Source: Amphimedon queenslandica (lineage: Eukaryota; Porifera; Demospongiae; Haplosclerida; Niphatidae). Taken from it: a stretch of DNA of 58,256 nt. The position numbers were made by a program, and so were the translations under genes. Positions 10,966 to 21,364 of the stretch are shown here, one piece after another (the first letter of the stretch is position 1; the number at the start of each line of letters is the position of its first letter). Where the stretch lies: NCBI RefSeq assembly GCF_000090795.2, contig NW_003546660.1, forward strand, positions 18,568 through 76,823, in the 5' to 3' direction. The notes under the pieces were generated by a model. That model was not told the DNA's origin and made no database searches. It saw only the letters and a program-made list of their open reading frames with translations.

Positions 10966-11787
10966 TTAAATCTCATTGTTCATGCATTCCTGCAGCCAGT
11001 CTTTAGTAAGCATTAATGATACACTCTCATTCCTAGCCTTGTCTAAAATATCAGAATAATTGGAGACTTTTTCCTCCAGAGGTTGTGGGTTTTGTCTCTT
11101 GGAACAAGCCTCAACATAACAACTTTGCAGATTCAAAAATCCAAAAACCTTCTCCATGGCTTCGTCTCTGTTTGAGACGATCTCCTCAAACGAGATGAAT
11201 AATATTTTATTTGAAATAGAGGAAAATAACTCACTCACGCTCTTCTTCCACCGGTCTCTTTCTACCAGACGATACTCATGAAATTCCTCCCAGTCAACTT
11301 CAAGTGAGCAAGAATTGACTGTGTCCTCAGAAAACCATATCCCGTTTCTCTCAGCAATTTTCAAAGACACAAATGTCTCTAGTATGTTCTCCCTGTAGAG
11401 TACAATAACTGGGGGGCTACACAGAGCTTTTGTGATTTGAGAAAGAGGGAGGCTGCAATACTCCAGCTGCTCGTTAAAAAGTTTAAAACCAGTCCACGGC
11501 TTGAATGGATTGAGAGGAAGAAGTTGAGATAATAAATAACGAACAAGGGGCACCCCCTTTCCACCAGACCCGCCAACACTGATACGATAGTTACGGAGTT
11601 CTTCCCGATTGAGTAACTCACTGTGACACTTTATTGAGTGATGGTAATTGAGATATTGGACCAAAAGCGTTGAGCCTGATCGCCCCGAACTAAGGATCAT
11701 GAAACTTTTATTGAAGTAAGGCAGTCGAAGGTAGAGTGCTTTGATGATGGACTTTATCCACAATGTGAAGACCAAGAATACACCCAT
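10966..11787 (-). CDS. PAPS-dependent sulfotransferase, single exon
   Basis: Transfers sulfate from PAPS to an unknown acceptor, probably a glycan. 273 residues from the ATG at 11787. The 5'-phosphosulfate-binding loop is SSGRSGSTLL (residues 33-42). The 3'-phosphate-binding region is VIVLYRENILETFVSLKIAE (about 127-146), with Arg132 and Ser141 in the expected places. A hydrophobic N-terminus (MGVFLVFTLWIKSII) could be a signal anchor for a Golgi type II protein. There are no introns, unlike most neighbours. It lies 180 bp downstream of the glycosyltransferase gene on the same strand, which fits a shared glycan pathway (inference). The exact family, carbohydrate or Stf0-like, cannot be settled by eye. 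Confidence 0.85.
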   Translation of the reverse strand: MGVFLVFTLWIKSIIKALYLRLPYFNKSFMILSSGRSGSTLLVQYLNYHHSIKCHSELLNREELRNYRISVGGSGGKGVPLVRYLLSQLLPLNPFKPWTGFKLFNEQLEYCSLPLSQITKALCSPPVIVLYRENILETFVSLKIAERNGIWFSEDTVNSCSLEVDWEEFHEYRLVERDRWKKSVSELFSSISNKILFISFEEIVSNRDEAMEKVFGFLNLQSCYVEACSKRQNPQPLEEKVSNYSDILDKARNESVSLMLTKDWLQECMNNEI

Positions 11788-11967
11788 TGAAACCCAATGA
11801 CCTTATAAGGAATAATGAGTGTTATAGCATCAAATGCACTCTCAGCAGTTTGGCTATGATGGGTTGGGTTTCTATAATAATTATTACAAAAATTAACTAT
11901 GCACACTAGTAAGTAAAACAGCATATTAATAATAATATTAATAATAATAATAATAATACTAAAGGTA

Positions 11968-13813
11968 TTAATCAAATTTTAGTGGTCGACTAATTGGCCA
12001 GCCTTTGCTAGTATGATACACGTAAAAATTAACTCTCTCATTCTCAACCCTCTTGTTAAAATAAAGAGCAATCTCAGCATTTTCTGAGCAAGGGGTTGAG
12101 TCAAATATATCCTTCCCATAAATCTTCCAGAGAGGAACATCAAGATGATGAGAGAGAACAAAGGAAAGCCAGTAATCATCTACCAGTGCAGTGTCAGGAC
12201 TAGGCATGGGATAAGTACTAGCTTCAATCAGTAGCTTACGAGGAATGAAGCAATTATCAGCATGGACAAAATGAATCTAAAAAAGGATTAAAATTATAAA
12301 AAATTTATCATATTTTATAACTACAGACCTGTCTGTCAGGTTTACTCTCATCGTAAAACCTCAGGTGCTCGTAGGTCTCCCAAAAAACCTTTGGGTTCTC
12401 AACGTTGACCTCGTGAGGAGCAAACACGTGTCCCCTACAGCAGAGGATGGCCTTTGGTCCGTATTCTTTATACTTGGAAGTGAATGTTGATACGTAGTTT
12501 GGACGTGGTATAACGTCATCGTCACAGATTAGTAAGAACTCACTTCGCATCAAGTGAGCTACGGCTAAACGAACTATGCAGTAATAGTTCTCTGAAGACT
12601 GGATGAGTCGTATGTCCATCTTGGACCTAAATTTGGAGACAATTTGTGACAGCTCGCTCTGTGTCTCGGGGTTATTGTTCCAAAGAATTATCTCAAAATT
12701 CCCTTCAAAATCCTGCCCCTTGAAAGCCTCCAGTATCTTTTGGATGTTATACACTCTTTTGTAGGAACAGATGATGACCGTCAGGTCGTATTGTGGAAAA
12801 GAGGTCTGAGTTGGGTCCTTGGCTTCTGACGGAGGGAGTGGAAGAGATCTGTATATGGAGGTATTGCTGAAACTGCGTATAAATTGATCTCCACTTAATT
12901 TTGATTTAATTGGAAGAGATTGGAGGTACTCAGTGCCATATTTCAACTTGGCATCATCAGCTAGAATATCTGTCGCTTCTTGAAGAGAATCGTAAAAAAG
13001 TGGATACTCCTTCCCAAGGTACTCCTCTATCCCCGGTAACCGGTTGATGACCAGTGGAGTGTTCCTACTTAGGCACTCGATGACGGTGGTATTAGCTGGT
13101 GCATCAAAGAGACTGAGGAATACAACACTAGAGCTAAGCCATTCATCATAGACCTCATTACTCAGCCTCTCTTCTATGACCTCAACGGAATCATTGGTTG
13201 CAAGTTTGAGCGGGTTCATGCTACAGTCACGAAGTCTATCAAACCGGACTCCCTCAGACTTTACAAGTATCTTCCTAAGACCTTTTCCTTCTGGTAGGAC
13301 CAGATCATAAAAATCTTGAAATTTTCTTAGAAACTCGCCAATAAATATGACCTTCCCGTCAAACTTTGACCACTCGAACATTTTGCTATCCGGAAATGGA
13401 GTAAAAGGGTAGAGTACCTCAGCTACTGGTACTATTCCTTTCAAGTGTTGGAGCAGAAAATCCTTCACAACACAAGACAGAACAAAAATGCCGCGACAGT
13501 AAGGAAGAGAGTGAAGGAAGTGCTCATCCTCTACCAATCTCTCCAGGTCAGGATAATAAAAATAATTATTCCTAGGGACCTGGTGTATGAATCCAATCCA
13601 TGGCTCACTGATAATCTTCTCATCACTGATCCATTCTTCAACTGCACTGATGAGAAGAGTACCACCATCTTTAGCTACAAGACTATCATTCATTAGCTGG
13701 AGGACATAGCTCCATCCTCCCCGATGATGGGTCCACTGTGTAGGCTCAACCTCTAGTTTTATCTTTCTTTGGAAAGAGAGAGACTCTTTGTTCTTGGCAG
13801 CCAAAGCATCCAT
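11968..13813 (-). CDS. Bifunctional glycosyltransferase (GT-B half plus GT2-like GT-A half)
   Basis: Two exons, 12329-13813 (495 codons, phase 0) and 11968-12276, with a 52-bp intron; 597 residues in all. Residues about 70-320 look like a group-1-type GT-B domain, ending in NTTVIECLSRNTPLVINRLP (241-260), the usual donor-binding C-terminal motif. Residues 343-597 are a GT-A domain: DLTVIICSYKR (343-353), EIILWNNNPE, and the metal-binding acidic stretch ICDDDVIPRPNY (429-440). VDDYWLSFVLSH in the last exon supplies the likely catalytic acid. This two-catalytic-domain layout is common in bacterial capsule or O-antigen enzymes. No signal peptide or transmembrane helix is seen, so it is probably cytosolic. 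It is divergent from the sugar aminotransferase at 14109. Confidence 0.85.
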
Positions 13814-14108
13814 AGTAGTCTATAGAAAGGTAATTGTTAACACACCAAACCATACAATGATAACAATGTTAAGTGTTTCTCTGTTTGATATAGTCATGCA
13901 GTCAGACAGACAGATTGACCTCTTGGCCTGCCGGAGAGACATGTGACCACTTAAACTAGTCAAACTAGTTTTGAGACTGGTTTTCTTATCAAAATCTCCC
14001 CTGGGACTTTCCACCTTCTGTTTTTATGGGAATTATGATAACATAACAGAGGTGAGAGAGAGTGAGAATCAGAGAACTATAGAGAATAATCAGAGTTTCA
14101 CCCCTCCA
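13814..14108. promoter_or_regulatory. Divergent promoter region between glycosyltransferase and aminotransferase
   Basis: 295 bp lie between the two divergent ATGs. An in-frame open stretch continues upstream of 14109 to 13971, but it begins with TTG and looks non-coding. A shared bidirectional promoter is the simplest reading. Confidence 0.5.
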
Positions 14109-15320
14109 ATGATGAACCCACTGGCTATTGATGAGCTCCCAAAGTACCTGAGGGATAAAATACCTCCAGAAGAGCCTCAGAAACCTCCCAATGGATACAT
14201 AATCCCAGTCTCGTTTCCATACATATCTCCAAGATCAAAGGAGAGGGTCCTTCAAGCAATAGAAGAGGCAACAATATCCTCAGCTACATCAGTGGTGGGT
14301 GAACTGGAGGAAGCAATATCTCAGTTCTATAAGGTACCGTTTGTCAAGGCCTGTAGCAGTGGGTATTCTGCTCTCGTCCTTGCACTGAAACTGGCCAATA
14401 TAAAGAAAGGAGACTCAGTTCTCGTTCCTTCTTTCACAATGGCTGCAGTAAGCAATGCTGTGACTACAGTTGGAGCTCGTCCAGTATTTGTGGACTGTGA
14501 AGAGGGACAGTTCAATCCTTCAGCTGCTGAATATCAGGTATCTCTTACAAACGACTGCAAGGCACTCATTGTGACACACACATACGGTATACCAGCTGAT
14601 ATAGAGCCCTTGGTATCATTTGCAGATGACAATGGCCTTGTACTAATAGAGGATATAGCAGAGGCTATTGGCACAGACTACAAGGGGAAGTACGTGGGTA
14701 CATTTGGGGACTTTGCAACTGCAAGTCTTTATGCTAATAAAACCATAACCTCTGGAGATGGTGGCTTCGTAATGAGCACAAAAGAAGATAAGAGTCTGCG
14801 ACATAGAGCCAATTCTTATGCTAATCATGGCTTCACCCCCAAACACCACTTCCTTCACTTTGAACACTCGGGGAACTACAAGATGTCTGGTCTACAGGCA
14901 GCACTTGTACTACCGGCTATTGACGACATACCAACTGTCATGGAAGATAGGAAAAGGATCTCAGCCACTTATCGAGAGAATTTGGATAAAACCCAGGGAC
15001 TCTCGTTGATGCCTTTGAATCCTAGCGGTAAAGAAGCTCCTTGGATGTTTGGGGTGTTGGTTGAAAGCAGGGAGAAGAGGAGAGAGGTGAGAGAGAAGCT
15101 GGCCAGAGACGGGATAGAGACTCGTGACTTCTTCTTTCCACTGCACCTCCAACCAATGGCAGTGGACATGGAGAATGAGACAGTTTCTCCTCCTTCCCTT
15201 CCTCAGGCTGAGTCCCTCGGTCTAAGAGGGTTCTATCTTCCTACGTACTACGGACTGGGAACTGATGACATCGTGTATGTCAGCAATAAGCTAAAGATGG
15301 CACTGAGAGATGCTGAATGA
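14109..15320 (+). CDS. DegT/DnrJ/EryC1-family PLP sugar aminotransferase
   Basis: Makes amino sugars on nucleotide-sugar ketones with pyridoxal phosphate. The ATG at 14109 (MMNPLAIDELPKYL) gives 403 residues in one exon; upstream sequence in frame has no ATG. Family marks: PVSFPYISPRSKERVLQAI at the N-terminus, VKACSSGYSALVLALKLA (cofactor phosphate contacts), VLVPSFTMAAVSNAV, IEDIAEAIGT with the PLP-nitrogen aspartate at about 182, and ASLYANKTITSGDGGF with the Schiff-base lysine at about 211. The C-terminal PLHLQPM and GLRGFYLPTYYGL also match. The family is mainly bacterial and archaeal, so this intronless copy in an animal window is a transfer candidate. No nucleotide-sugar dehydratase is seen nearby. 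Confidence 0.92.
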   Translation: MMNPLAIDELPKYLRDKIPPEEPQKPPNGYIIPVSFPYISPRSKERVLQAIEEATISSATSVVGELEEAISQFYKVPFVKACSSGYSALVLALKLANIKKGDSVLVPSFTMAAVSNAVTTVGARPVFVDCEEGQFNPSAAEYQVSLTNDCKALIVTHTYGIPADIEPLVSFADDNGLVLIEDIAEAIGTDYKGKYVGTFGDFATASLYANKTITSGDGGFVMSTKEDKSLRHRANSYANHGFTPKHHFLHFEHSGNYKMSGLQAALVLPAIDDIPTVMEDRKRISATYRENLDKTQGLSLMPLNPSGKEAPWMFGVLVESREKRREVREKLARDGIETRDFFFPLHLQPMAVDMENETVSPPSLPQAESLGLRGFYLPTYYGLGTDDIVYVSNKLKMALRDAE

Positions 15321-15911
15321 ACAACTCCTAATAGTCATTAAAATGACTCTAATGCTGATTAAGGATGATTTTTTTTCTTAATAATAATGTTGTTGATAAT
15401 GATAGCTTGTTTTTCTCTTTTGGGTATTAATTCCACTCTTAAATTTTAACATTTTTAAGGGGACCCTGATTTAGCAAAATGGAATATCAGTGAAAATGAA
15501 AGAAAATCAATGGTAAAACCCCCTTTCACTAGCATAACACTACTCAAGAAGCCCAATCTATACATTTAAGAGCAGAACACTTAATAGGATCGCCCTATCT
15601 ACTGTTATCTTGTTACAGATCTTGCCTATCTTATGTGCTTGTTTAGACAAGTACATAATAACTATTATTAACAGTTGGTTGTTGTAAATTGCTCAAAGAT
15701 TGGCAGCTATTAAGAAATGGCATCCAACGCCATTAATCACAAATTGGACTGGAACTATAGTAATCAGAAAACTATAGACTGAGGAGTATCAATGAGTGTA
15801 GAACATGTCTGCCAAGAAGTCTCTTTCATAATTTATTATAAAGAAAAATAACAATTTAATTAACATTATATATATCAATGATGATTCCTTCTCTCCATCA
15901 ACTAACAACTG
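15321..15911. other. Intergenic between convergent aminotransferase and GH5 genes
   Basis: About 590 bp holding both 3' UTRs. No further gene, tRNA or strong repeat was recognised. Confidence 0.6.
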
Positions 15912-17855
15912 CTAGTGAAACTGCTCAGAAACAGTTAGAAACAATTCAGTAGGAGACCTATGGAGCATGTTGTTAATGTCAGGACCTAGTTCATAGTCCA
16001 ATGCGTCCCACTCATCATCTCGGAATGAGAACAGCAGCCAGTTCCACCCAAACTCTGTAAATATCTTCAGCAAGTCCTTCAAGTAATTCTGAGACCCTTT
16101 GACTTCCCGAGAAATACCAAACTCTCCAACTAAAATCCGATTGGAAGGAACATTATTCTCAACCTGCCACTTGTAGACATTCTCCTTCAGTAAATCATAA
16201 AGAAACTCAAAAGTCACTTTAATCAACTCGTCCTTGCAGTTGGGCCAACGCCTCACTGATCCAGGATAGCAACACTCGCTGTCTCTTGAACTGCAAAGTG
16301 TCAAGTTAGGAGGAGCATACATGTGAAAGGAATAGGCTACATTAGGATCCTCAGGAATTGGAGACAAACACTTCATTGCTCTGGGACTAGCAAAACTCAA
16401 TGGAGCCAGGATAATGACAACAGTTTCATCATGTGCCCTTATAGCTTCATGGGTCATATTATAGAAATGGTTCAATTCTGATCCATATTTACAAGTTATG
16501 TCATCAAAATACCCTGGATTCATCGGCTCGTATGGCTCGTTAATGAGGTCGTAACCAGCTATAAGGTCCTTGGAAAGGTCGGACAAGCCCTTTGCTAACT
16601 GGCCCCAAAATAAGGCAGCTCTTTCACGGGCTTGGGCCGAGATCCAAAAAGTGTTATCTGCTTTGCTCTGAAACGTACAGCCTCCAGGAAGATCAGTCAT
16701 TGTTATTATCGATTTCAATCCACATCCACCGATTCTAATTAAAGCCTGTCTCAATCTCGGGAGTACAGTGTTGAGATGCTGGCTGTCTTCATAATGAGAG
16801 GTTGTGGATGAGTTTAAGAGATAATTCAGATCTTTAGCATCAGCTACAGCTCCAATACGTATCACTCTACAACCGTAGGAGGCAACTGCTTTAAAATCGA
16901 GAGTACTTGCAGGTTCTGATGACATGTTGACACCACCGAACCCTCTGGTCCAAATATCACCAACAGAGGGATTGTTAGTGGGTGTGGTCATTGACTCTTT
17001 AGCATAAAATGGCCGACTGATCCCGATTGGCCAATCGAGCGAGTAAATCGTATCATAAAAATTTTTAAATTTCTGATCCTGAAGTGACAAATTAGGTTGA
17101 GATGAATTCGATAAACAGAGATGCTCGTTTGTGTTCAGCTTCCATATCGATCCGTCCAATTTGCTTGCAATTATAAAACTCATCCAAAAATGGTTGGAAT
17201 TTTTAATCTGATACCCAGAGCCTTTCTCAATTATTGAGTGGAGAGTGGCCATATTTAATAGACACAGTGAAGGTGTCAATAAGTGTACAGCTCTGTCGGA
17301 CAGACTCTCACTGTAAGATTTAAAATGGACGCCATTTTGGAAAGATTCATGTTCCTTTGGATGTGGAAATATTTTATACCCGGCAGCAGTAAAGGCAACC
17401 TGCCCACTATAGAAATCATATTCACTGCATTTATCATGAAGGAACGAGAGGAAACTTGATTTAAAAATGACTCCAACCTCACAGTGAAGGACAGCTAGGG
17501 CTGGTTGTGGTAAGTGCTCTTTCAAAGAGAGGAGAGAGAAGGAAATGTCACTAAAGAATGAGCAACCCTTCTCGACATCTATTGAAACATAAAAAGGAGC
17601 TTTTCCTTGCAGCTGATCTAAATGAAGAGGTAGTTTAGAACCAGTACTGTTCCATATTAGTACAGTATTGAGTCTCATTCTCTCCTTTAGCTCCTCCTCC
17701 TCCTCCTTGGGTTGTAAGGTTTTGATGCTGTTAAGAGTAGCAGTGAGTCCTTGTTCATGAGACTCCAAGTTATAATGCACTACCAGACATACTCCAGTTT
17801 GAGTAGAAGACATGCTGACTGGTTGTGGGTTAATAACTATTATTACCATTAACAT
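15912..17855 (-). CDS. Glycosyltransferase-like domain fused to a GH5 (cellulase-family) glycosidase
   Basis: 647 residues in one exon from the ATG at 17855; a second ATG at residue 15 (MSSTQTG) is an alternative start. Residues 300-647 are a GH5 TIM barrel: VIRIGAV (Arg333), YDLINEPYEP with acid/base Glu440, YSFHMYAPPN with His511/Tyr513, and ILVGEFG with nucleophile Glu578, followed by NWLLFSFRDD. All expected catalytic residues are present. Residues about 20-270 begin VCLVVHYNLESHEQGLTATL and carry PALAVLHCEVGVIFKSSFL, which resembles a GT-A/GT2 fold with its metal-binding acidic motif degraded to CEVG (inference). Substrate is unknown. It is convergent with the aminotransferase and closes a block of four carbohydrate genes. 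The first residues are hydrophobic but too short to call a signal peptide. Confidence 0.85.
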   Translation of the reverse strand: MLMVIIVINPQPVSMSSTQTGVCLVVHYNLESHEQGLTATLNSIKTLQPKEEEEELKERMRLNTVLIWNSTGSKLPLHLDQLQGKAPFYVSIDVEKGCSFFSDISFSLLSLKEHLPQPALAVLHCEVGVIFKSSFLSFLHDKCSEYDFYSGQVAFTAAGYKIFPHPKEHESFQNGVHFKSYSESLSDRAVHLLTPSLCLLNMATLHSIIEKGSGYQIKNSNHFWMSFIIASKLDGSIWKLNTNEHLCLSNSSQPNLSLQDQKFKNFYDTIYSLDWPIGISRPFYAKESMTTPTNNPSVGDIWTRGFGGVNMSSEPASTLDFKAVASYGCRVIRIGAVADAKDLNYLLNSSTTSHYEDSQHLNTVLPRLRQALIRIGGCGLKSIITMTDLPGGCTFQSKADNTFWISAQARERAALFWGQLAKGLSDLSKDLIAGYDLINEPYEPMNPGYFDDITCKYGSELNHFYNMTHEAIRAHDETVVIILAPLSFASPRAMKCLSPIPEDPNVAYSFHMYAPPNLTLCSSRDSECCYPGSVRRWPNCKDELIKVTFEFLYDLLKENVYKWQVENNVPSNRILVGEFGISREVKGSQNYLKDLLKIFTEFGWNWLLFSFRDDEWDALDYELGPDINNMLHRSPTELFLTVSEQFH

Positions 17856-18422
17856 TAAAATAACAATTACTATGAATCATATCTTCACTGGAACAAGAGC
17901 CATTGATTCTAATTAATTGTAAGACTGTTAGTCTAGACAGCATCTGTTCCCCTTGCACCATGTCCATATCAACAAAGGACTGAGCACAATAATGTAACTA
18001 GTACCAGACACAGATACATCAAGTACATACAGTGTCTATTATTACCAATTTTTTGTCTGCATTCAATAGTCAGTACTGCAGTGCTATCTTTGTTAACACA
18101 CAAATTAACAAATTAAAGTCACAAAACTTCTGTTATTCTTTCTAGGCTACATGTACATGTACAGAAGATGCAGCAGCCAGTAAATTGTATTTAGGTTTGT
18201 TTTGTTTCTCTGTCTGCAAGACCTTCACACAACTTAGCTCTACACCATCCTCCATTAGAAGACACTTCACAATAATAAGATAAATTTAAAACTATTTTTT
18301 GCTTCTAATACATTACAGATGTTATGTCCTACACATACAAGTTCTATGATTAATGTCACTGGGTCTAGAATACATAATATATGGTAATAATAAGAGACTT
18401 AAATATCACATTTTATATTTAT
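17856..18422. other. Intergenic between GH5-fusion start and GPD1 stop
   Basis: About 570 bp with no recognised gene. It contains the GPD1 3' UTR and presumably the promoter of the GH5-fusion gene. The GPD1 mRNA has AATAAA overlapping the stop codon (complement of TTTATT at 18418-18423). Confidence 0.6.
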
Positions 18423-21240
18423 TTATATCATCTTCAAGAAGTCTGTAACAGGAGCCCCTTCATAGCATATCCTGTAGACTGCAGTCATTAGAGGGTAACT
18501 GCAATGACAACAAGAAATGAGAGAGGTTAGGTTGAGTTAGGTTAGGTAGGGTTGGGTAGTAGAAAGAAATGTCCTTGGTTGATCGTAAAATTTTATGGGT
18601 GAGCTTGTAAAATTAGTTAAGGGCAAGATTTTAAAATTTAAAGATGTCATAAAATGAACCAGTTAAATAATGAATAGGGTGAGCTGTTAAAAGGTGAGAA
18701 GGTTAAAAATAAGTCAGGTGAGTCGCAGCTTAGACAAAGTACAAAAATGGATGCCAAAAATTTTGTGGTGCTAAAAAATAAACGTCACATGTGTTAGTCC
18801 TGTGTACTAAATGAATTAAGATTTAGTTACTTGTACATTATTAGGATATTATTAGGATATCATTAGGATATTATTAGGAAACTCACTCTTTCTCTTTGTC
18901 TTCTTTCTTGAGGAGTTGATGAACTTCATACGAAGCAAGAGGGCCTTGTAGCTTCTGGCCATTCAACATTTCCTTCTCCAACTCTTCAATAGTCTTAAGG
19001 AGAAATAAAACAATACAGTACATGTTTTTGGCCTGATTTTTGAGTAACTTTAAAAATTTGTAAGAAATCCAAATTTGATCGGAATGAGCTCAAAATTTCT
19101 ATGCAACATAAGTACATGTATATGTATCAGAAAATGTAATAAAAATGGAGGATTTTCTCCTTTTCAATTTTAGCGAAATTTGGCTCAAGACCATGTACTA
19201 TAGTACAGGGACTTTTACCCAAATTTGGAGAAACTTTAAAAATTTGTAAAAAATCTAATTTTAATCGGAATCAGCTCGAACTTTCTACACAACATAAGAA
19301 CATGTATATGTATCAGGAAATGTAATAAAAATCCAGAATTCTCTCCTTTTCAAATTTGGTGAAATTTGGCCCACAACCCTATAGTACAGAATTTGGTGAA
19401 ATTTGGCCCACAACCCTATAGTACAGGGACTTTGGCTAGTCACTCTTGATGCTTTTATTCTCTGACTGTACTGTATTGTACTGTACTGTACTGTATTGTT
19501 ACCTTATTGGCAGTGACAAAAGCTTCAGCTACTTTCCTGTTCCTTCCTCCATAGCAAGTAGCAATGACGTCGGAGAACCCACAGCTCTCAAGAAAGGTAC
19601 CTAGCTGGACTCCTTTGTAATAATTAGTGGCAAACTGCCACATCTCCATCATACCAATACGCATGACAGCAGCTTTAGTACTGGACCCATAACTGATGGG
19701 GGAGGGAGAGGAGGGGGAAAGAGAGAAGAGGAGGGAGAGGGGAAGGGAGAGGGGGAGAGAGACATTTTGTGTTATTTGATAAAATACAATTGCATTTCTT
19801 ACCCCAATCCATCACAGAATCCAGCAGCAATAGCAATGATATTCTAAAAAAAAATTTTTTAATAATAATGACAAATATGTGTAGTTAAAAAAATTAATAT
19901 ACAAAAGTACAAATTTCACACGGGTAGACAGCTTAATTTTGATAGATAGACTCATTTACTTTGATTGCTCCACAGACTTCAACAGTAGCAGCATCCTGAG
20001 TGATTGATATCCTGAAATGGTCACGATGAAACAACTCATAAAGGAGCTGAGCATTATCAGCATTCCTTGAACCTACCCGGGAAAACACCCGCCAAATAGC
20101 GCAATTATGAAGTGGGTGGAGTCCAATGGGTATGGCTTACCTAGTGTTGATTCACAGAAGTCTCCCCGAGCGACTTCAGAGGCGATATTAGCCCCCATGA
20201 GTACTGATACATCCATACCCAGTGTCTTGTATATTATCCGTGATACTAACTGTATTCCTCCCTGTGTAGCATCGACACCCTGGGGGGCAGGGGGAATGAT
20301 TAATTTTAACAATGTACAGTGTACATGTATAGCTATAATGGGGTCTGAGTCCATTAGTTCTTACTTTAATTAAGGAGCAGGCGAAAGCTCCTGGTTTTAC
20401 GTGACCTTTGATCTGTTCACAAACACCTTTGACAAACTAAAGATACAATAATAATAACAATAATAATAACAATAACAACAACAACAACAACAACAATAAT
20501 AATAATAATAATAATGATGATGATGGTGAAAATAGTGACATTAAAGATGATGACATAGCCACTACAAATATCAATGGTGTAGTGTTACAATTGACTAAGC
20601 ACATTCCAATATACCCACCCCACATAGTCACACACACACACACACAACACAACATGTATTAATATCTTAAAATATGACACTTCTCAATGACAATAACACA
20701 CCGATGAAAGTGAAATACACCACACCCACTAGAGAATTACCTGATGAGGTAGAACAAATATTAAAATGTCAGCATCTTTGACAGACTCAACAACACTCGT
20801 GATAGCAACCTAGAGAGACCAAGTGTCATAAAATAGCTTCCATTACACACATTAGCAGCTCATTACCACATTCTCTGGCAGCTTCTCTCCAGGGAGGTAC
20901 TTCACATTCTCATGTCTTGTATTTATTATTTCTGAGAGCTTCTCTCCATCAATCATTTCTTCAAATACCCACATGTTAACAGTCGTGTCAAAGTTGCTAC
21001 TGCCCTGTGCATTTAGGCCAATTATCTTTGATATGGCTGATCCCCTGTGCATAATTGTGTTAGAATTGTTAAACTTTAAATAATTTTATTATGACGCTTT
21101 AAATAATACAACAACTAACAAAGCAAGCAGAATGCATTATTCAGTAGGTCATATTATTCATAATACATATTATTAATAAGATTAACGTTCCCTTACCAAT
21201 TGCCAGAGCCAACAATAGCCACCTTCTTGGGAGCCGCCAT
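18423..21240 (-). CDS. GPD1: Cytosolic NAD-dependent glycerol-3-phosphate dehydrogenase
   Basis: Interconverts dihydroxyacetone phosphate and glycerol 3-phosphate with NADH. The ATG at 21240 gives [15 protein letters not shown], the nucleotide-binding GxGxxG, continued by GSAISKIIG in the exon ending at 21044. Further exons, approximate: 20866-21044 ([15 protein letters not shown]), 20742-20809 ([15 protein letters not shown]), 20370-20436, 20139-20281 ([14 protein letters not shown]), 19962-20073, 19801-19842, 19501-19692 (FGS-like end, [13 protein letters not shown]), 18890-18994 and 18423-18499, ending FLKMI. The total is about 340 residues, as usual for the family. The intron between the last but two and last but one exons (about 19000-19495) contains copies of the ~185-bp repeat. 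The gene is 188 bp downstream of the FAAH-like gene, same strand. Confidence 0.95.
19015..19440. repeat. Two to three copies of the ~185-bp dispersed repeat in a GPD1 intron
   Basis: AGTACATGTATATGTATCAG and GAACATGTATATGTATCAGG mark successive units about 190 bp apart, with GAATGAGCTCAAAATTTCT, AATCAGCTCGAACTTTCTAC, and GACCATGTACTATAGTACAG in order. The last part repeats GAATTTGGTGAAATTTGGCC in a short 48-bp duplication (about 19345-19430). Confidence 0.85.
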
Positions 21241-21364
21241 TTTTAAAGTGATAAGCGGAAGAATACGTAGACGTAACCGGAGGCGAGCTGGCGGGGTTCA
21301 ATCACAAAAATTAATTTTCTAACTGTCTCGTGGGCGTAATCACACAAATTAAATAAAAGCTATT

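Noticed and set aside
13971..14108. N-terminal extension of the sugar aminotransferase
   Set aside because: It would need a TTG start; the first ATG in frame is at 14109 and the family homology begins shortly after it.
10966..17855. Bacterial contamination as the source of the carbohydrate genes
   Set aside because: The glycosyltransferase has a spliceosomal-type 52-bp intron, and sequence composition and spacing pass smoothly into clear animal genes on both sides.
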